Positions 1 through 8,759 of a DNA stretch of 64,000 nt are shown here, in pieces. The notes beneath the pieces were generated by a model. The model saw only the letters and a program-made list of their open reading frames with translations. It ran no database searches and was not told where the DNA came from. Positions within the stretch are counted from its first letter, which is position 1; each line of letters begins with the position of its first letter. A program made the translations under genes and the position numbers. Origin of the DNA: CAWKEY01 sp963696315 (GTDB lineage: Bacteria > Pseudomonadota > Gammaproteobacteria > Methylococcales > Methylomonadaceae); the NCBI GenBank assembly GCA_963696315.1, contig CAVOJU010000005.1, positions 1 through 64,000 of the forward strand, read 5' to 3'.

Positions 1-79
1 GCTTTCTGACCTTGATTTAATTGTCAAAAAGCCCTCGTTTTTTAAGCCGAAAATTATACCTTAAAGCCATGCAAATACT

Positions 80-772
80 TCATTTTTCTTCTATCTGCGC
101 GCTTCTTATAAACAGCCGATACAAGAGCGAGCCGGCCATAAAACCGCCCAAATGCGCCCACCAGGCCACATCAACCGTAACGCCCTCAAACAGCACCGAG
201 GTAGTTGCGCTATGCAATTGAATAATGACCCAAACGCCCAAAAAAGCAATGGCCGGGACATGAATGACAATCGGTAAAAAGAATATCGGGATCCAGACGA
301 CAACACGGGCAAAAGGATACAGAAAGAAATAAGCCCCCAATACCCCGGCAATGGCGCCTGACGCGCCTACCACCGGAATAGCAAGCTGCGGATCAAAATA
401 CCATTGCAAAAACGTGGCAAAAAGACCGCACAGGACATAAAAAATCAAAAACCGCCCGCGTCCCATCCGGTCTTCGACATTATCGCCAAATATCCACATG
501 AACAACATGTTGATAATGAGATGCCACCAATTGCCATGCAGAAACAAACTGGTAAAAAAAGACAAATAGCCATCAAATGGCAGGCCAAAACTAAAAGCCC
601 ACTGCGGGTTTGAATAACGGACAGGCACCATGCCATACAGATAAACCAGCCGATAACTCATTTGCTCCGGGAGGATTTGCATGACGACAAAAATTATGAT
701 GCACAGCGACATTAAGCCCCAGGTTACCCAGGGCGTGGAATGACAGGGTGCTGTATCTCGTATGGGTATCAT
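80..772 (-). CDS. Rhomboid family intramembrane serine protease
   Basis: A 230-residue integral membrane protein with the rhomboid layout. A hydrophobic first helix (about 17-33) is followed by the HGNWWHLIINM loop/helix (79-89). The catalytic serine is S138 in GASGAIAG and the histidine is H207 in AHLGGF. These make up the Ser-His dyad that cuts substrate helices inside the membrane. Length fits a minimal six-helix bacterial rhomboid. The gene stands alone at the window edge, with no co-directional neighbour in view, so its substrate cannot be guessed. The ATG at 772 precedes the hydrophobic core directly and no better start is visible. Confidence 0.93.
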   Translation of the reverse strand: MIPIRDTAPCHSTPWVTWGLMSLCIIIFVVMQILPEQMSYRLVYLYGMVPVRYSNPQWAFSFGLPFDGYLSFFTSLFLHGNWWHLIINMLFMWIFGDNVEDRMGRGRFLIFYVLCGLFATFLQWYFDPQLAIPVVGASGAIAGVLGAYFFLYPFARVVVWIPIFFLPIVIHVPAIAFLGVWVIIQLHSATTSVLFEGVTVDVAWWAHLGGFMAGSLLYRLFIRSAQIEEK

Positions 773-1076
773 GGATGTCCGCTGTGTTGTAAAGAGAGGA
801 TAATTGGTAACCTGACCTAGCTTAGCAGCTTAAAAAACCGATTGGCAATAAATCAGGCGCATGGCGGGCAATTACCAATTGGATACAGAGCATGTCGTAA
901 TATAATGCCCGTTGCTTACTATACTCATTTGTAACTTATCAATGGTCAAACACTAAAGGGCTGCTTCTTTTACTGAGGTGAGCCTCTGCTGGCGCGGCCA
1001 AAACAGTTTTTCTGGAGGATTCGAGACGGAGGGATGGTTGCAAACCGATTATTTTTCAATTTTCCTAATTCTACAA
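773..1076. other. Intergenic region upstream of the rhomboid gene
   Basis: About 300 bases with no credible gene. It should hold the rhomboid promoter on the minus strand, but I see no convincing -35/-10 pair. Confidence 0.4.
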
Positions 1077-1109
1077 AAGGGCCGGAAAGGATTTATCCTT
1101 CCGGCCCTT
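1077..1109 (-). terminator. Rho-independent terminator of the broken propeller gene
   Basis: A 14-base arm (AAGGGCCGGAAAGG and its near-perfect complement) with a small AT-rich loop. It is followed on the minus strand by CTTTTGT and lies 6 bases beyond the stop at 1115. Its survival suggests the interrupted gene once had an ordinary 3' end here. Confidence 0.75.
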
Positions 1110-1114
1110 GCGCT

Positions 1115-1613
1115 TCAAGGTACCACTGATCCCAGAGAAGCGCCAACTACATCACCTCCCGCATCCCACCGCGTCCATCCGGCGATTGTCTTGGTACCCG
1201 CAATGGCAACAGGTCCTGTAGCATTATTGCCGGCCAGGTTATTCTTCACCCATGCGGCTGTGCCTGTGCCGATACCGGAGCCCGAAGCAACAAAGTAGCG
1301 ATCCCAATTAACCCCGCCGGAACTCCAGCTGAGCGCGAAAAGTCCGTTTTCACTGCCTACTGCTTGCGGCGTGTCACCGAAGCCGAAATTCACCAAGTTA
1401 CCCCATGCGGCACCCCCGTTAGCGGTAACGGTGGCACGAACGTTGCCCGTGTTCATATCATTGCCGTAAACAATGGCGTGACCGGCACTCGAGCCTCTTA
1501 CGAGTAAGGAACTGCCAAGCGTATCGAACTTAGCGATGTGTTTAGGTGTAGACCAGCCTGTTGTCGGCGTAGAGGTCGACAAAAATGCTCCGCTATAGTT
1601 TTTCAGATAAATA
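1115..1613 (-). pseudogene. C-terminal fragment of a secreted beta-propeller-like protein
   Basis: About 165 codons rich in G, S, T, N and W, with short repeats of the type W-G/T-x-P and A-W. This is typical of BNR/sialidase-like propeller blades. There is no catalytic motif, so no function is assigned. The open frame at its 5' end continues, after removal of everything from about 1614 to 10847, straight into the fragment at 10848-11084 (restored residues FHK-LIIYLKN). It ends at a stop followed by a good terminator. It is therefore the genuine 3' end of a gene now in three pieces. Confidence 0.7.
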
Positions 1614-1638
1614 ATTTCCAATCAACCTAGCGAATAAA

Positions 1639-2492
1639 TCAGCCGATAATAGCGAAGTCCTCACGCATTTTTTGCATAACGCAGATAATTTTGCTCGCAT
1701 CTTGCATATACGATTTGAACGTTTTTACGACTGAATCAAGAAGGTCTTCAAAGGTTTTGAAATATTTCAAGTGCGTTGCGTCACGTTTAGTGTTTTTCCA
1801 AAGCTTCTCAATGGGATTGTAATCAGGAGAATAGGCAGGAAGTGGCGTAATCGTAAGGCGATCTGAGTGGAGCGACTTAAATTCATTGACTATTTTGCTG
1901 TGATGATAAGGCGCACCATCTTCAACTAGAAAAATTTTACCGTCATAATGTGCCAGCAGTTGCTCCAAAAACTCAATATAACTGAGCCCATTAAATTTTC
2001 CCGCTGTCTCAGTATGTTTTAATATCACTTCTTGATAAGTTATCAGTAACCTTTCATCAACGATAGCTTTTAGCGCGTTTAAAAAATCAAATTCCGTTGC
2101 ATACTGTTCCCCTTTTAACGTTTTTAGCAGGGCAAGTAGTTCAGTGGGCAAATTCGCCTCTTTCAATAATTTTAGTGATTTTGGTTGCAGAGAATAAGCA
2201 AGTAATTGTCGATATTGAAAGCTGCCCCCGCCAAGATCAATCGAACCAAACATTTTCAGTCCCTTACGTATCCCTCTGGTTTTAACCGTTGGCTGTTGCC
2301 TTATCGGAGCCCAAGTACGAGCTAATGAACCCCACATCGCAAAGGAGACTTCGTCACCAAACAACACCACTGCTTTTTCTTCTTTGGCTTTTTTGATTAG
2401 CGCAGGTAAGGTTTCTTCCAGCCAGACTTCTCTAGCCGTTTCATACTTTTCCTCATCCTGACGGTCACTGATGAAGTGGGCCTTTTGGTCAT
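1639..2492 (-). pseudogene. IS630-family transposase, C-terminal catalytic piece
   Basis: Encodes the DDE_3-type catalytic core. The first Asp is in VVLFGDEVSFAM, the second in IFLVEDGAPYH, and the final Glu in YSPDYNPIEKLWK, the hallmark D-D-D/E triad of IS630/Tc1. The open frame extends upstream of the first methionine (FISDRQDEEKYETAREVW) to the edge of the IS4-like element. There it joins the piece at 8612-8759 in frame through LSSYDQKA. All three catalytic acids lie in this piece, but it is cut off from its DNA-binding domain and promoter. Confidence 0.85.
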
Positions 2493-2557
2493 TCCATTAC
2501 ACACAACTTTATATTGCTACGGTAACATAATGAATTTCAACTACTATCATTACCACC

Positions 2558-3495
2558 GTGAGCTGGGCAGCAGAAGAATTTAAGGGCATAGACTTAGGCG
2601 ACAAGCGTCTGAACAAACGAGCGTATCTCTTGGCAGAACAATTGGCGGCCAAGCCAACGGCGAGTATTCCTGCGGCTTGCGGAGGATGGGCCGAAACGCA
2701 GGCCGCTTATAGGTTTATGGCGCAGGATAAAGTGGAATGGACAGATATTCTGGCCCCTCACATTGCTTGTTCGAAGGCGCGAATGCGGGAGCACGACGTG
2801 GTATTGTGCCTTCAGGATACGACAGAGTTGAATTTCAACGGCCAGGACATTGCTGGGCTTGGGCCCTTGAGCTATGAAGCGCAGCGGGGTATGTATGTCC
2901 ATCCTACTTATGCTGTCAGCGTGTCCCGAGAACCTTTGGGGGTTTTGGATGCGTGGATGTGGGCGCGGGAGCCCAAAGATGAGCGCGGAGAGCGGGACGG
3001 TATTCGGGAAAGCGTGCGCTGGACAGAAGGGTACCAACGCCTCGCCGACTATGCCGAAGAATTACCCGACACGAGACTGGTCTACGTTGCGGATCGGGAG
3101 TCAGACCTCTTGGAACTGATGGAGACCGCTCATGAATTGGGCTATCCGGCGGATTGGCTCATCCGCTCGAAACATAACCGCAATCTACCGAACGGTAACA
3201 CGTTATGGCGTGACGTAGCCGATGGCGAGGCATTAGGTGAAATTCGTTTCATCCTGCCATCCAGGCAAAATCAACAGGCACGGGAAGTGCGCCAGCAGGT
3301 CTGGCTAAAGCGAGTCGCGCTGCCTACCAAGCAGGGAGGACAACTTGAAATCACCTGCATCATCGCGCGTGAAGTCAATGCACCCAAAGGTGTTAAAGCC
3401 ATTGAGTGGCGTTTGCTCACCAATCGAAATGCCGAGACTTTTGAAGCGGCTGCTGAACTGATTGACTGGTATCGGGCGAGGTGGGAAATTGAAAT
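2558..3495 (+). pseudogene. IS4/Tn5-like transposase, N-terminal two thirds
   Basis: Starts with a Tn5-type DNA-binding domain (SWAAEEFKGIDLGDKRL). It then carries the first catalytic Asp in LCLQDTTELNF, the second in VYVADRESDL, and the YRARWEIE helix that leads to the catalytic Glu region. A GTG at 2558 is the first usable start; upstream in frame there is a TGA at 2531. The natural frame breaks off at GAAAT (3495). It resumes at 8211 to give E-I-F-F-H-V-L-K when the inner element is removed. The residues read between 3496 and 3598 belong to the inserted element, not to the transposase. Confidence 0.85.
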
Positions 3496-3535
3496 CGACC
3501 AGCCATATTGCCTCCATAAGAGTGTTTTTAGAAAA

Positions 3536-5228
3536 TCATTGTATCGGTTCTGCGACGGGTTTGACCCAGCTACGTTTTACAGCCCGCAATTTGCGTAATT
3601 GCTCCAATTCGTGCTGATTTGCAGTGATGATCCAAATTGATCGCGTATCCACTTCTATCTGCAGGGCTCTTACATGGCCTTTTTTTATCCATGAATAAAG
3701 CGTCGGTTCCGGCATTTTCAATTCGTTAGCTAATGCTTTCAAAGTCCACTCATCGTCTCCCCGTGGAATATTCGCAGTATGCTGCTGTTTTTGGGTTCCA
3801 ATACGTATTCCTTGCCGGTTCAGCAAGCAACGAACCATGGGCGCGTTAAAGGTTTGTCGCCGTTTTGGCGGTTTCCAGCCTTCTGTATTTAATTTTTCAG
3901 CGATTTGGGAGGGCGTACGGCCTTGGGATTGAAGTTCTTTTACCCGCTCCATCATGGCTTGATAGTCGGCCATTTGCTCTAATTTGGCTACAGGCCGATC
4001 TAGCCATGCCTGCGTTATGTGTCCGCCATACCAGTGAATTTCGGTTTGCACTTTTTCTGTGTTATCAATAACAGTCACCAAAATGCGTTCGATGAGTTGG
4101 CGAACTATTGTTTGACGATCCATTGCCGTTGTGGTTTCCGCTTTCCACAAAGTTGGAATATCCTGTGCCAAATGCCGAATGGCAACCCGCTCTTCCTCGG
4201 ACAAAACGGCTGGCTGTTTAAGCAGAAATTGCTCATATTGCGCCTTAAGCTCTAACTCGGCATTCATGGTTTCTTCCCATTTTCGCTCAAGTGTTCTCGC
4301 AACCAAGCGATTTTCAGGCTCAACCGCATGGTATTGGCGAGCGGCACGCTCGGTGTCGATATGCGCTCGCTCTAAACGCTGTAACCAATACTTTTGTTGT
4401 TTTTGACGTTCTGCTGCTTGATCTTCGGCTGCCGCCATACTGATTTCTAGCGCGGCCGGTTGTAAGGCTTTGAAAATCTGGGCGGCGACGTAGTCATCCA
4501 AGGTTAATCCGGATAGGGATTGGCAAGCCGCTTCGCCATAATCAATCTTCATTCGATCACAGCTGTAACGATATTGGCCCACCTGGTTGCTGTAATGCGG
4601 CGCCATGCGCAATCCGCAACGCCCACAAATCAGCAAGCCCGATAAGAGCGCCGCTCCTTTACGCACCACGCCGAATGATTGAGCCGTATTGGCTTGCAAT
4701 TGCCGAACATTACGTTCATATTGCGACCAACTGATATAGGCAGGATGATGGTCTTTGATCAAAACCTCCCAGTCATTGATCCCCGCTACTGTTCGCCCCG
4801 TTGAAGGGCGACCGGGAATTTTTTTACGCGGATCGGTCGGGCGACGTCCGTAAGCGTAAGCGCCGGCATAGATAGGGTTATGCAAAAGATTACTGAGCGT
4901 TACCCGATTAGGGCGACGCCAAACCAGATCGCCTTTATTGAGACCACCGGCCACGCGGTGCGGCATTTGGATTTGTTGTGATACCAGCTCAAGCAAAACG
5001 CCATTAATCGTTCTTTTTCTTTCGAACAAGTCGAATACCCTTTCAATCGCGCTTTGCGCCTGCTCGTCAGGATCTTTAACGATGAGGCCGGATAACTGCC
5101 GAACGAAACCCATGGCGACAGGCATGCCCAATTCGCCACGACGCGCTTTGGCTCGTTTTCCTTCAAGCATGCGCTGTTTCAGGATGTGCAGTTCAGCTTC
5201 AGACATGGTTCCCTTGAGTCCTAATAAC
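3536..5228 (-). pseudogene. Large serine recombinase, C-terminal part
   Basis: Contains the helix that follows the resolvase catalytic domain (LKGTMSEAELHILKQRM), then a recombinase domain (about 20-180). Next come a zinc ribbon with the LICGRCGLRM CxxC motif, a coiled coil rich in E, R and Q, and a C-terminal HTH-like segment (LANELKMPEPTLYSWIKKG). The frame is open upstream of the ATG at 5206 as far as the IS21 edge (EQLLGLKGT). Relative to this family as I know it, roughly 45 residues between this piece and the N-terminal piece are absent. They include the conserved SRLAR region, so removing IS21 would not restore an active enzyme. Confidence 0.8.
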
Positions 5229-5370
5229 TGTTCGGCGACAATTACCTTGTCCGGTCGGCGACAACTATCTTGACCGGTTGACCGATACGTAGGACAAAGG
5301 TGGATTTCAACTTAATTTGGAGTCCGCCTTGCCTGGAAAACGTATCACTCAACATCAAGAGAGTCTATAT

Positions 5371-6849
5371 ATGAGCACGCGTAAACAAGGCCAAAGCCAA
5401 GCAACAGCCGCCGCTAAGGCCGCTATATCTGAGCGTTCGGGTCGAAGAATAGAAAAAGGTGAACGACAGTCAATTCCAGGAGAACGCCATTGGCGCACCC
5501 GCAAAGATCCCTTTGATTCGGTTTGGGAACAGGAATTAGTGCCTCTGTTAGAAAAAGAACCGCAGTTAACGGGACTAACACTTTGGGAATATCTGGAAGA
5601 TGAACATGCCGAGCAATTTCCCTACGCGGTATTGCGTACCCTGCAGCGTCGGGTCAAACATTGGAAGGCCACCCAAGGCCCGGATAAGGTCGTTATCTTC
5701 CGCCAGTCTGTACCTGCCGGACAGCAAGGCTTATCAGACTTCAGCCATCCGGCTACTATCATCACGATCAATGGCGAAGTATTTACCCATCTCTTGTATC
5801 AGTTTCGTTTAGCTTTCAGTGGTTGGCGTTATGTCCAGATCGTTTTGGGCGGTGAAAGCTATTCAGCCTTAGCCGATGGCTTGCAAGCAGCGCTAATGCT
5901 GGCGGGTGGCAGTCCTATTGAACACCGCACCGACAGTTTAAGTGCGGCTTTTAATAACCATGCTGAAGAGCAGAAGTTGACCCAATCTTATGAGGCGCTT
6001 TGTGCCCATTATAACGTGCGGGCAACGCGCAATAATCTCGGCGTGAGTCATGAAAACGGTGCGATTGAATGTGCACATGGTTCCTTCAAGCACCGTCTGG
6101 ATCAGGCCCTCAAGCTGAGAGGCAGTGCTGATTTTGTCACCCTCAAAGACTACCAGACGTTTCTGGATAACGTCACCGCGCGCTTAAATAAACGCTGCCA
6201 GAGTCGCTTTAAAGACGAGCAACTGGCCTTGCAAGCGTTACCCGGCGACCACTTTATGGACTATAGCGAGCTCAGTCTGAAAGTGACGCGTAGCAGTACC
6301 CTGGAAATCAAAAAGGTGCTTTATACCGTGCCTTCCAGAATGATTGGGGAAAACGTTCGCATCCATGTTTATCATGACCGCCTGGCCTTTTTTATTGGCC
6401 AGACCTTAACCAGCACACTCGCGCGTATTTACCCGAAAGCCGGTCAAGAACGCGCTCGCTGTATTGATTACCGTCATATCATTCATAGCCTGTCCGCTAA
6501 ACCTCAGGCGTTCCGGTTTTTACAGTTCCGGGATGAGTTATTACCCACCGATACCTATCGTCAGTTATGGCAACACTGTGATCAACAGTTTGACGCCAGA
6601 GATGCGTGCAAATGGATTGTCGGCGTGCTGCGACTCGCCATGGATCATGACTGTGAACAGCGGTTAGGCAACGAGTTATTAGCGGTAGTCGATAACCACC
6701 AAGCGCTACCGAGTCTTAAGGCCCTACAAGAGCGTTATTTAGGCACTACACAGGTTCCCATGATACCGGCACGGCAACAGGATTTAGCGAGCTATGACCA
6801 TCTATTACAGGGTAACTGGCATCTTGCGGAGGCTGTTGCTCATGCCTGA
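5371..6849 (+). CDS. istA: IS21 transposase IstA
   Basis: About 492 residues. The DDE integrase core has Asp in LSDFSHPATI, Asp in EHRTDSLSAAF and Glu in SHENGAIECAHGSF, as in IstA. A basic N-terminal region precedes it. I prefer the ATG at 5371, which follows AAGAGAG, over an upstream non-ATG start at 5317. Its stop overlaps the istB start by 8 bases, the usual translational coupling in IS21. No frameshift is present, in contrast to most old genes around it. Confidence 0.92.
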   Translation: MSTRKQGQSQATAAAKAAISERSGRRIEKGERQSIPGERHWRTRKDPFDSVWEQELVPLLEKEPQLTGLTLWEYLEDEHAEQFPYAVLRTLQRRVKHWKATQGPDKVVIFRQSVPAGQQGLSDFSHPATIITINGEVFTHLLYQFRLAFSGWRYVQIVLGGESYSALADGLQAALMLAGGSPIEHRTDSLSAAFNNHAEEQKLTQSYEALCAHYNVRATRNNLGVSHENGAIECAHGSFKHRLDQALKLRGSADFVTLKDYQTFLDNVTARLNKRCQSRFKDEQLALQALPGDHFMDYSELSLKVTRSSTLEIKKVLYTVPSRMIGENVRIHVYHDRLAFFIGQTLTSTLARIYPKAGQERARCIDYRHIIHSLSAKPQAFRFLQFRDELLPTDTYRQLWQHCDQQFDARDACKWIVGVLRLAMDHDCEQRLGNELLAVVDNHQALPSLKALQERYLGTTQVPMIPARQQDLASYDHLLQGNWHLAEAVAHA

Positions 6850-7579
6850 AACCATTGCTTTGTTACTGAAAGAGCTCAAGCTGCCGGCCTTTAGTCGGCA
6901 TTATCAACGCCATCAAGAGCAGGCGATTGAAAAAGGCTATGGTCATGTCCGCTATTTATCGGGGCTTTGTGAACAGGAAGTGGCGGATCGTTATCAGAAG
7001 CGTGTGCAACGTTGGACGCGAGACGCTGGACTACCTGCGGGGAAAAGCTTTGCCACTCTGAAGCTGGCAGAACTCAGCACGTCTGTGCAGCAGCAGGTGA
7101 TTGCGCTGAAAGAGCAAACTGACTGGGCACACCAGGCCGGCAACGTTTTGCTGATCGGCCCCTCGGGTGTGGGCAAATCGCATATTGCCGCCGCCATCGC
7201 CAGTCAGTTAATCGAGCAGGCCGTACGTGTTAAATGGTTCTCAGCCGTGGCACTCGTGCAAAGCCTACAGCAAGCCAAGCGTGATCTGGCTTTAATGACG
7301 GCTATGACGCGACTGGATAAATACCAGGTTCTGGTGATTGATGATATTGGCTATGTCAAAAAAACCGATGCTGAAACCCAAGTGTTATTTGAATTTATCG
7401 CTCATCGTTACGAAAGCGGGAGTTTGATCATCACGTCTAACCAACCCTTCAGCCAGTGGGACCATATCTTTCCAGACACCATGATGACCGTTGCAGCCAT
7501 TGATCGCATTATTCATCATGCCAGCATTATTGAAATAGAAGGAGAAAGTTATCGAAAAAAACAGAGCTTAAAAAAGTAA
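6842..7579 (+). CDS. istB: IS21 helper ATPase IstB
   Basis: 245 residues, AAA+ ATPase of the DnaC/IstB class. It has Walker A GPSGVGKS, Walker B VLVIDDIG, and a sensor-like IITSNQP. IstB delivers the IstA transpososome to target DNA. The ATG at 6842 lies inside the end of istA. The gene ends about 70 bases before the right terminus. Length is normal. Confidence 0.93.
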   Translation: MPETIALLLKELKLPAFSRHYQRHQEQAIEKGYGHVRYLSGLCEQEVADRYQKRVQRWTRDAGLPAGKSFATLKLAELSTSVQQQVIALKEQTDWAHQAGNVLLIGPSGVGKSHIAAAIASQLIEQAVRVKWFSAVALVQSLQQAKRDLALMTAMTRLDKYQVLVIDDIGYVKKTDAETQVLFEFIAHRYESGSLIITSNQPFSQWDHIFPDTMMTVAAIDRIIHHASIIEIEGESYRKKQSLKK

Positions 7580-7647
7580 CCCATTTTTTTAACTAAAACC
7601 GGCCAGGGTAATTGTCGTCAATCGGCCAGGATAGTTGACGCCGGACA

Positions 7648-7946
7648 CCCACATGATCCAGACCTACTTCAGCAACCAGCCGCTGAAATCCTTGGCGACC
7701 CGCCATTGTGCTGCCGGAACAGCCCAGATCCTCATCAATAACTTCAATCTCGCCCCGCGACCAACCGAGTAAAACGGCTTTATCTGCCAGTCCGTATTGC
7801 AGTCTGGTCGATTCTTGGTGCCGATGGACTTGTTGTAATGTCGATTGCCGGATGTAAATGAGGGCTTTTCGATTGAGGTGTTGAGCCTTAATCTTTCCAC
7901 TGTGATCCAGTTGATTAATTGTGCGATTGGGTAAGACTGCATTCAT
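7648..7946 (-). pseudogene. Large serine recombinase, N-terminal catalytic piece
   Basis: About 100 codons that begin the resolvase domain. RKALIYIRQSTLQQV carries the family's opening strand and the catalytic serine (YIRQST). IEVIDEDLGCSGST and GRQGFQRLVAEV follow. The natural sequence stops at GLDHVG, where IS21 begins; residues read beyond that are IS21 terminal DNA. It pairs with 3536-5228. The ATG at 7946 lies inside the preceding small ORF, which suggests coupled translation. Confidence 0.8.
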
Positions 7947-8133
7947 GACAGCCCCCTTTCGATTGGGTTGGTTTCGTCAATTGGCGCTGAACCAGTTCGG
8001 CTACCAAATTGATCAGATGAGATTTTTGAGGAAGGGGAAGGCTCTGCCAGAAACTGGAATCCAGATTCGCATTCATTTGGCTTGAGTTTTTGACCATGTG
8101 CTTGGCTCCATCGGACCAGTGACATGAGTGCAT
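7915..8133 (-). CDS. Small ORF upstream of the serine recombinase
   Basis: 72 residues, overlapping the recombinase start by 32 bases in another frame. It contains a leucine-rich helix (FWQSLPLPQKSHLINLVAEL). I recall similar short proteins (LP-x-P followed by a leucine-rich helix) directly ahead of recombinases of this type, so it is likely a real accessory gene. Its function is unknown. There is no membrane segment or cysteine cluster. Confidence 0.5.
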   Translation of the reverse strand: MHSCHWSDGAKHMVKNSSQMNANLDSSFWQSLPLPQKSHLINLVAELVQRQLTKPTQSKGGCHECSLTQSHN

Positions 8134-8210
8134 CTTTCTGAATTATTGGCAGAACCTCCTCGTTTGTCAAGAAGTCATTTATAGGTGTTTTTGTGATGGG
8201 GTATCGAGTT

Positions 8211-8598
8211 ATTTTTTCATGTGTTAAAGAACGGGTGCCGGGTGGAAGCCCTGCAACTATCAACAATCGAACGTTTGGAGCTGGCGCTGGCTTTTTATAT
8301 GGTGGTGTCATGGCGAATTGCTCGACTCATGCGTTTAGGCAGAACGTGCCCTGATCTCAATGCCGAGCTTTTATTTGACCGGGATGAGTGGCAGGGTGCT
8401 TTCATTCTCAACAAAAAGAAGCCCCCACAGATGCCACCTACTCTGAACGAAGTCCTCAGATTAGTTGCAATGCTAGGCGGATTTCTTGCCCGCAAAGGCG
8501 ATGGCGAGCCCGGCGTGAAAACCATCTGGCTGGGCTTACAGCGTGTGATGGACTTTGCTGCTGGCCTCAGCTTTGCGCGGCAGATTCACGCAGTGTGA
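8211..8598 (+). pseudogene. IS4/Tn5-like transposase, C-terminal third
   Basis: Continues the frame broken at 3495 with FFHVLKNGCRVEAL, the region of the catalytic Glu and following basic residues in Tn5-like transposases. It then runs through the helical C-terminal domain (LRLVAMLGGFLARKGDGEPG) to a stop a few bases before the right inverted repeat. An isolated internal ATG at 8221 is unlikely to be used naturally. Confidence 0.8.
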
Positions 8599-8611
8599 CT
8601 TGTGTGTAATG

Positions 8612-8759
8612 ATATGAGCTTAACCCCAACTTTTTTAATAAACTGGCCAAATAGTTGAGGTTGTAGCAAACAGAAAATTTGAGCAAAATGAGCTCTGCAA
8701 TCATGGCACAGTTCCATATTGCGCTAGAAAATCCGTGTATTTCAGGGCCTTCAGCTATC
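8612..8759 (-). pseudogene. IS630-family transposase, middle piece
   Basis: Forty-nine codons, open throughout, lying between the IS66-like and IS4-like insertions. Read from the IS66 target duplication it gives EGPEIHGFSSAIWNCAMIAE and ends in LASLLKKLGLSSY, the linker ahead of the catalytic core. It joins 10471-10774 upstream and 1639-2492 downstream in frame. Without this piece the two larger transposase halves would look like unrelated remnants. Confidence 0.75.
8752..8759 (+). repeat. Left 8-bp target duplication of the IS66-like element
   Basis: CAGCTATC directly precedes the element at 8760. The identical octamer follows it at 10471-10478. Eight bases is the normal duplication for IS66. 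Confidence 0.9.

Larger units (their letters stand above)
5229..7647 (+). mobile_element. IS21-family insertion sequence, apparently complete
   Basis: The left end starts TGTTCGGCGACAATTACC and the right end (reverse complement) starts TGTCCGGCGTCAACTATCC. Each end contains further GACAA-TACC / CTGGCCGG type subterminal repeats, the multi-repeat arrangement typical of IS21. It carries istA and istB with overlapping frames. No target duplication is visible, because about 140 bp of recombinase sequence is missing at the junction. It is the innermost insertion of the nest and its genes look intact. Confidence 0.85.
3496..8210 (-). mobile_element. Large serine-recombinase mobile element, itself split by IS21
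   Basis: Bounded by the points where removal restores the IS4 transposase frame exactly (GAAAT joined to ATTTTTTCATG). It carries a large serine recombinase in two pieces and a small upstream ORF. Excluding IS21 (2,419 bp) about 2.3 kb remains. No terminal inverted repeats are expected for this class and none is seen. Confidence 0.65.
2493..8611 (+). mobile_element. IS4-family (Tn5-like) element interrupted by a serine-recombinase element
   Basis: Terminal inverted repeats share CATTACACACAA (2495-2506) and TTGTGTGTAATG (8600-8611). Cutting out about 2493-8611 regenerates the target as GGTCATATGAGC and restores the IS630 transposase frame through LSSYDQKA, which shows what was hit. Only about 2 bp (AT) of duplicated target is visible, less than the 9 bp usual for Tn5 relatives. 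The stripped element would be about 1.4 kb. Confidence 0.75.

Noticed and set aside
978..1298. 106-codon plus-strand frame
   Set aside because: Runs through the terminator and antisense to the propeller fragment; product is proline/alanine-rich noise.
3494..8207. ATCGA direct repeat at both borders of the serine-recombinase element as its att core
   Set aside because: Excision between these repeats would leave two extra residues in the IS4 transposase; the join at 3495/8211 restores the expected motif better.
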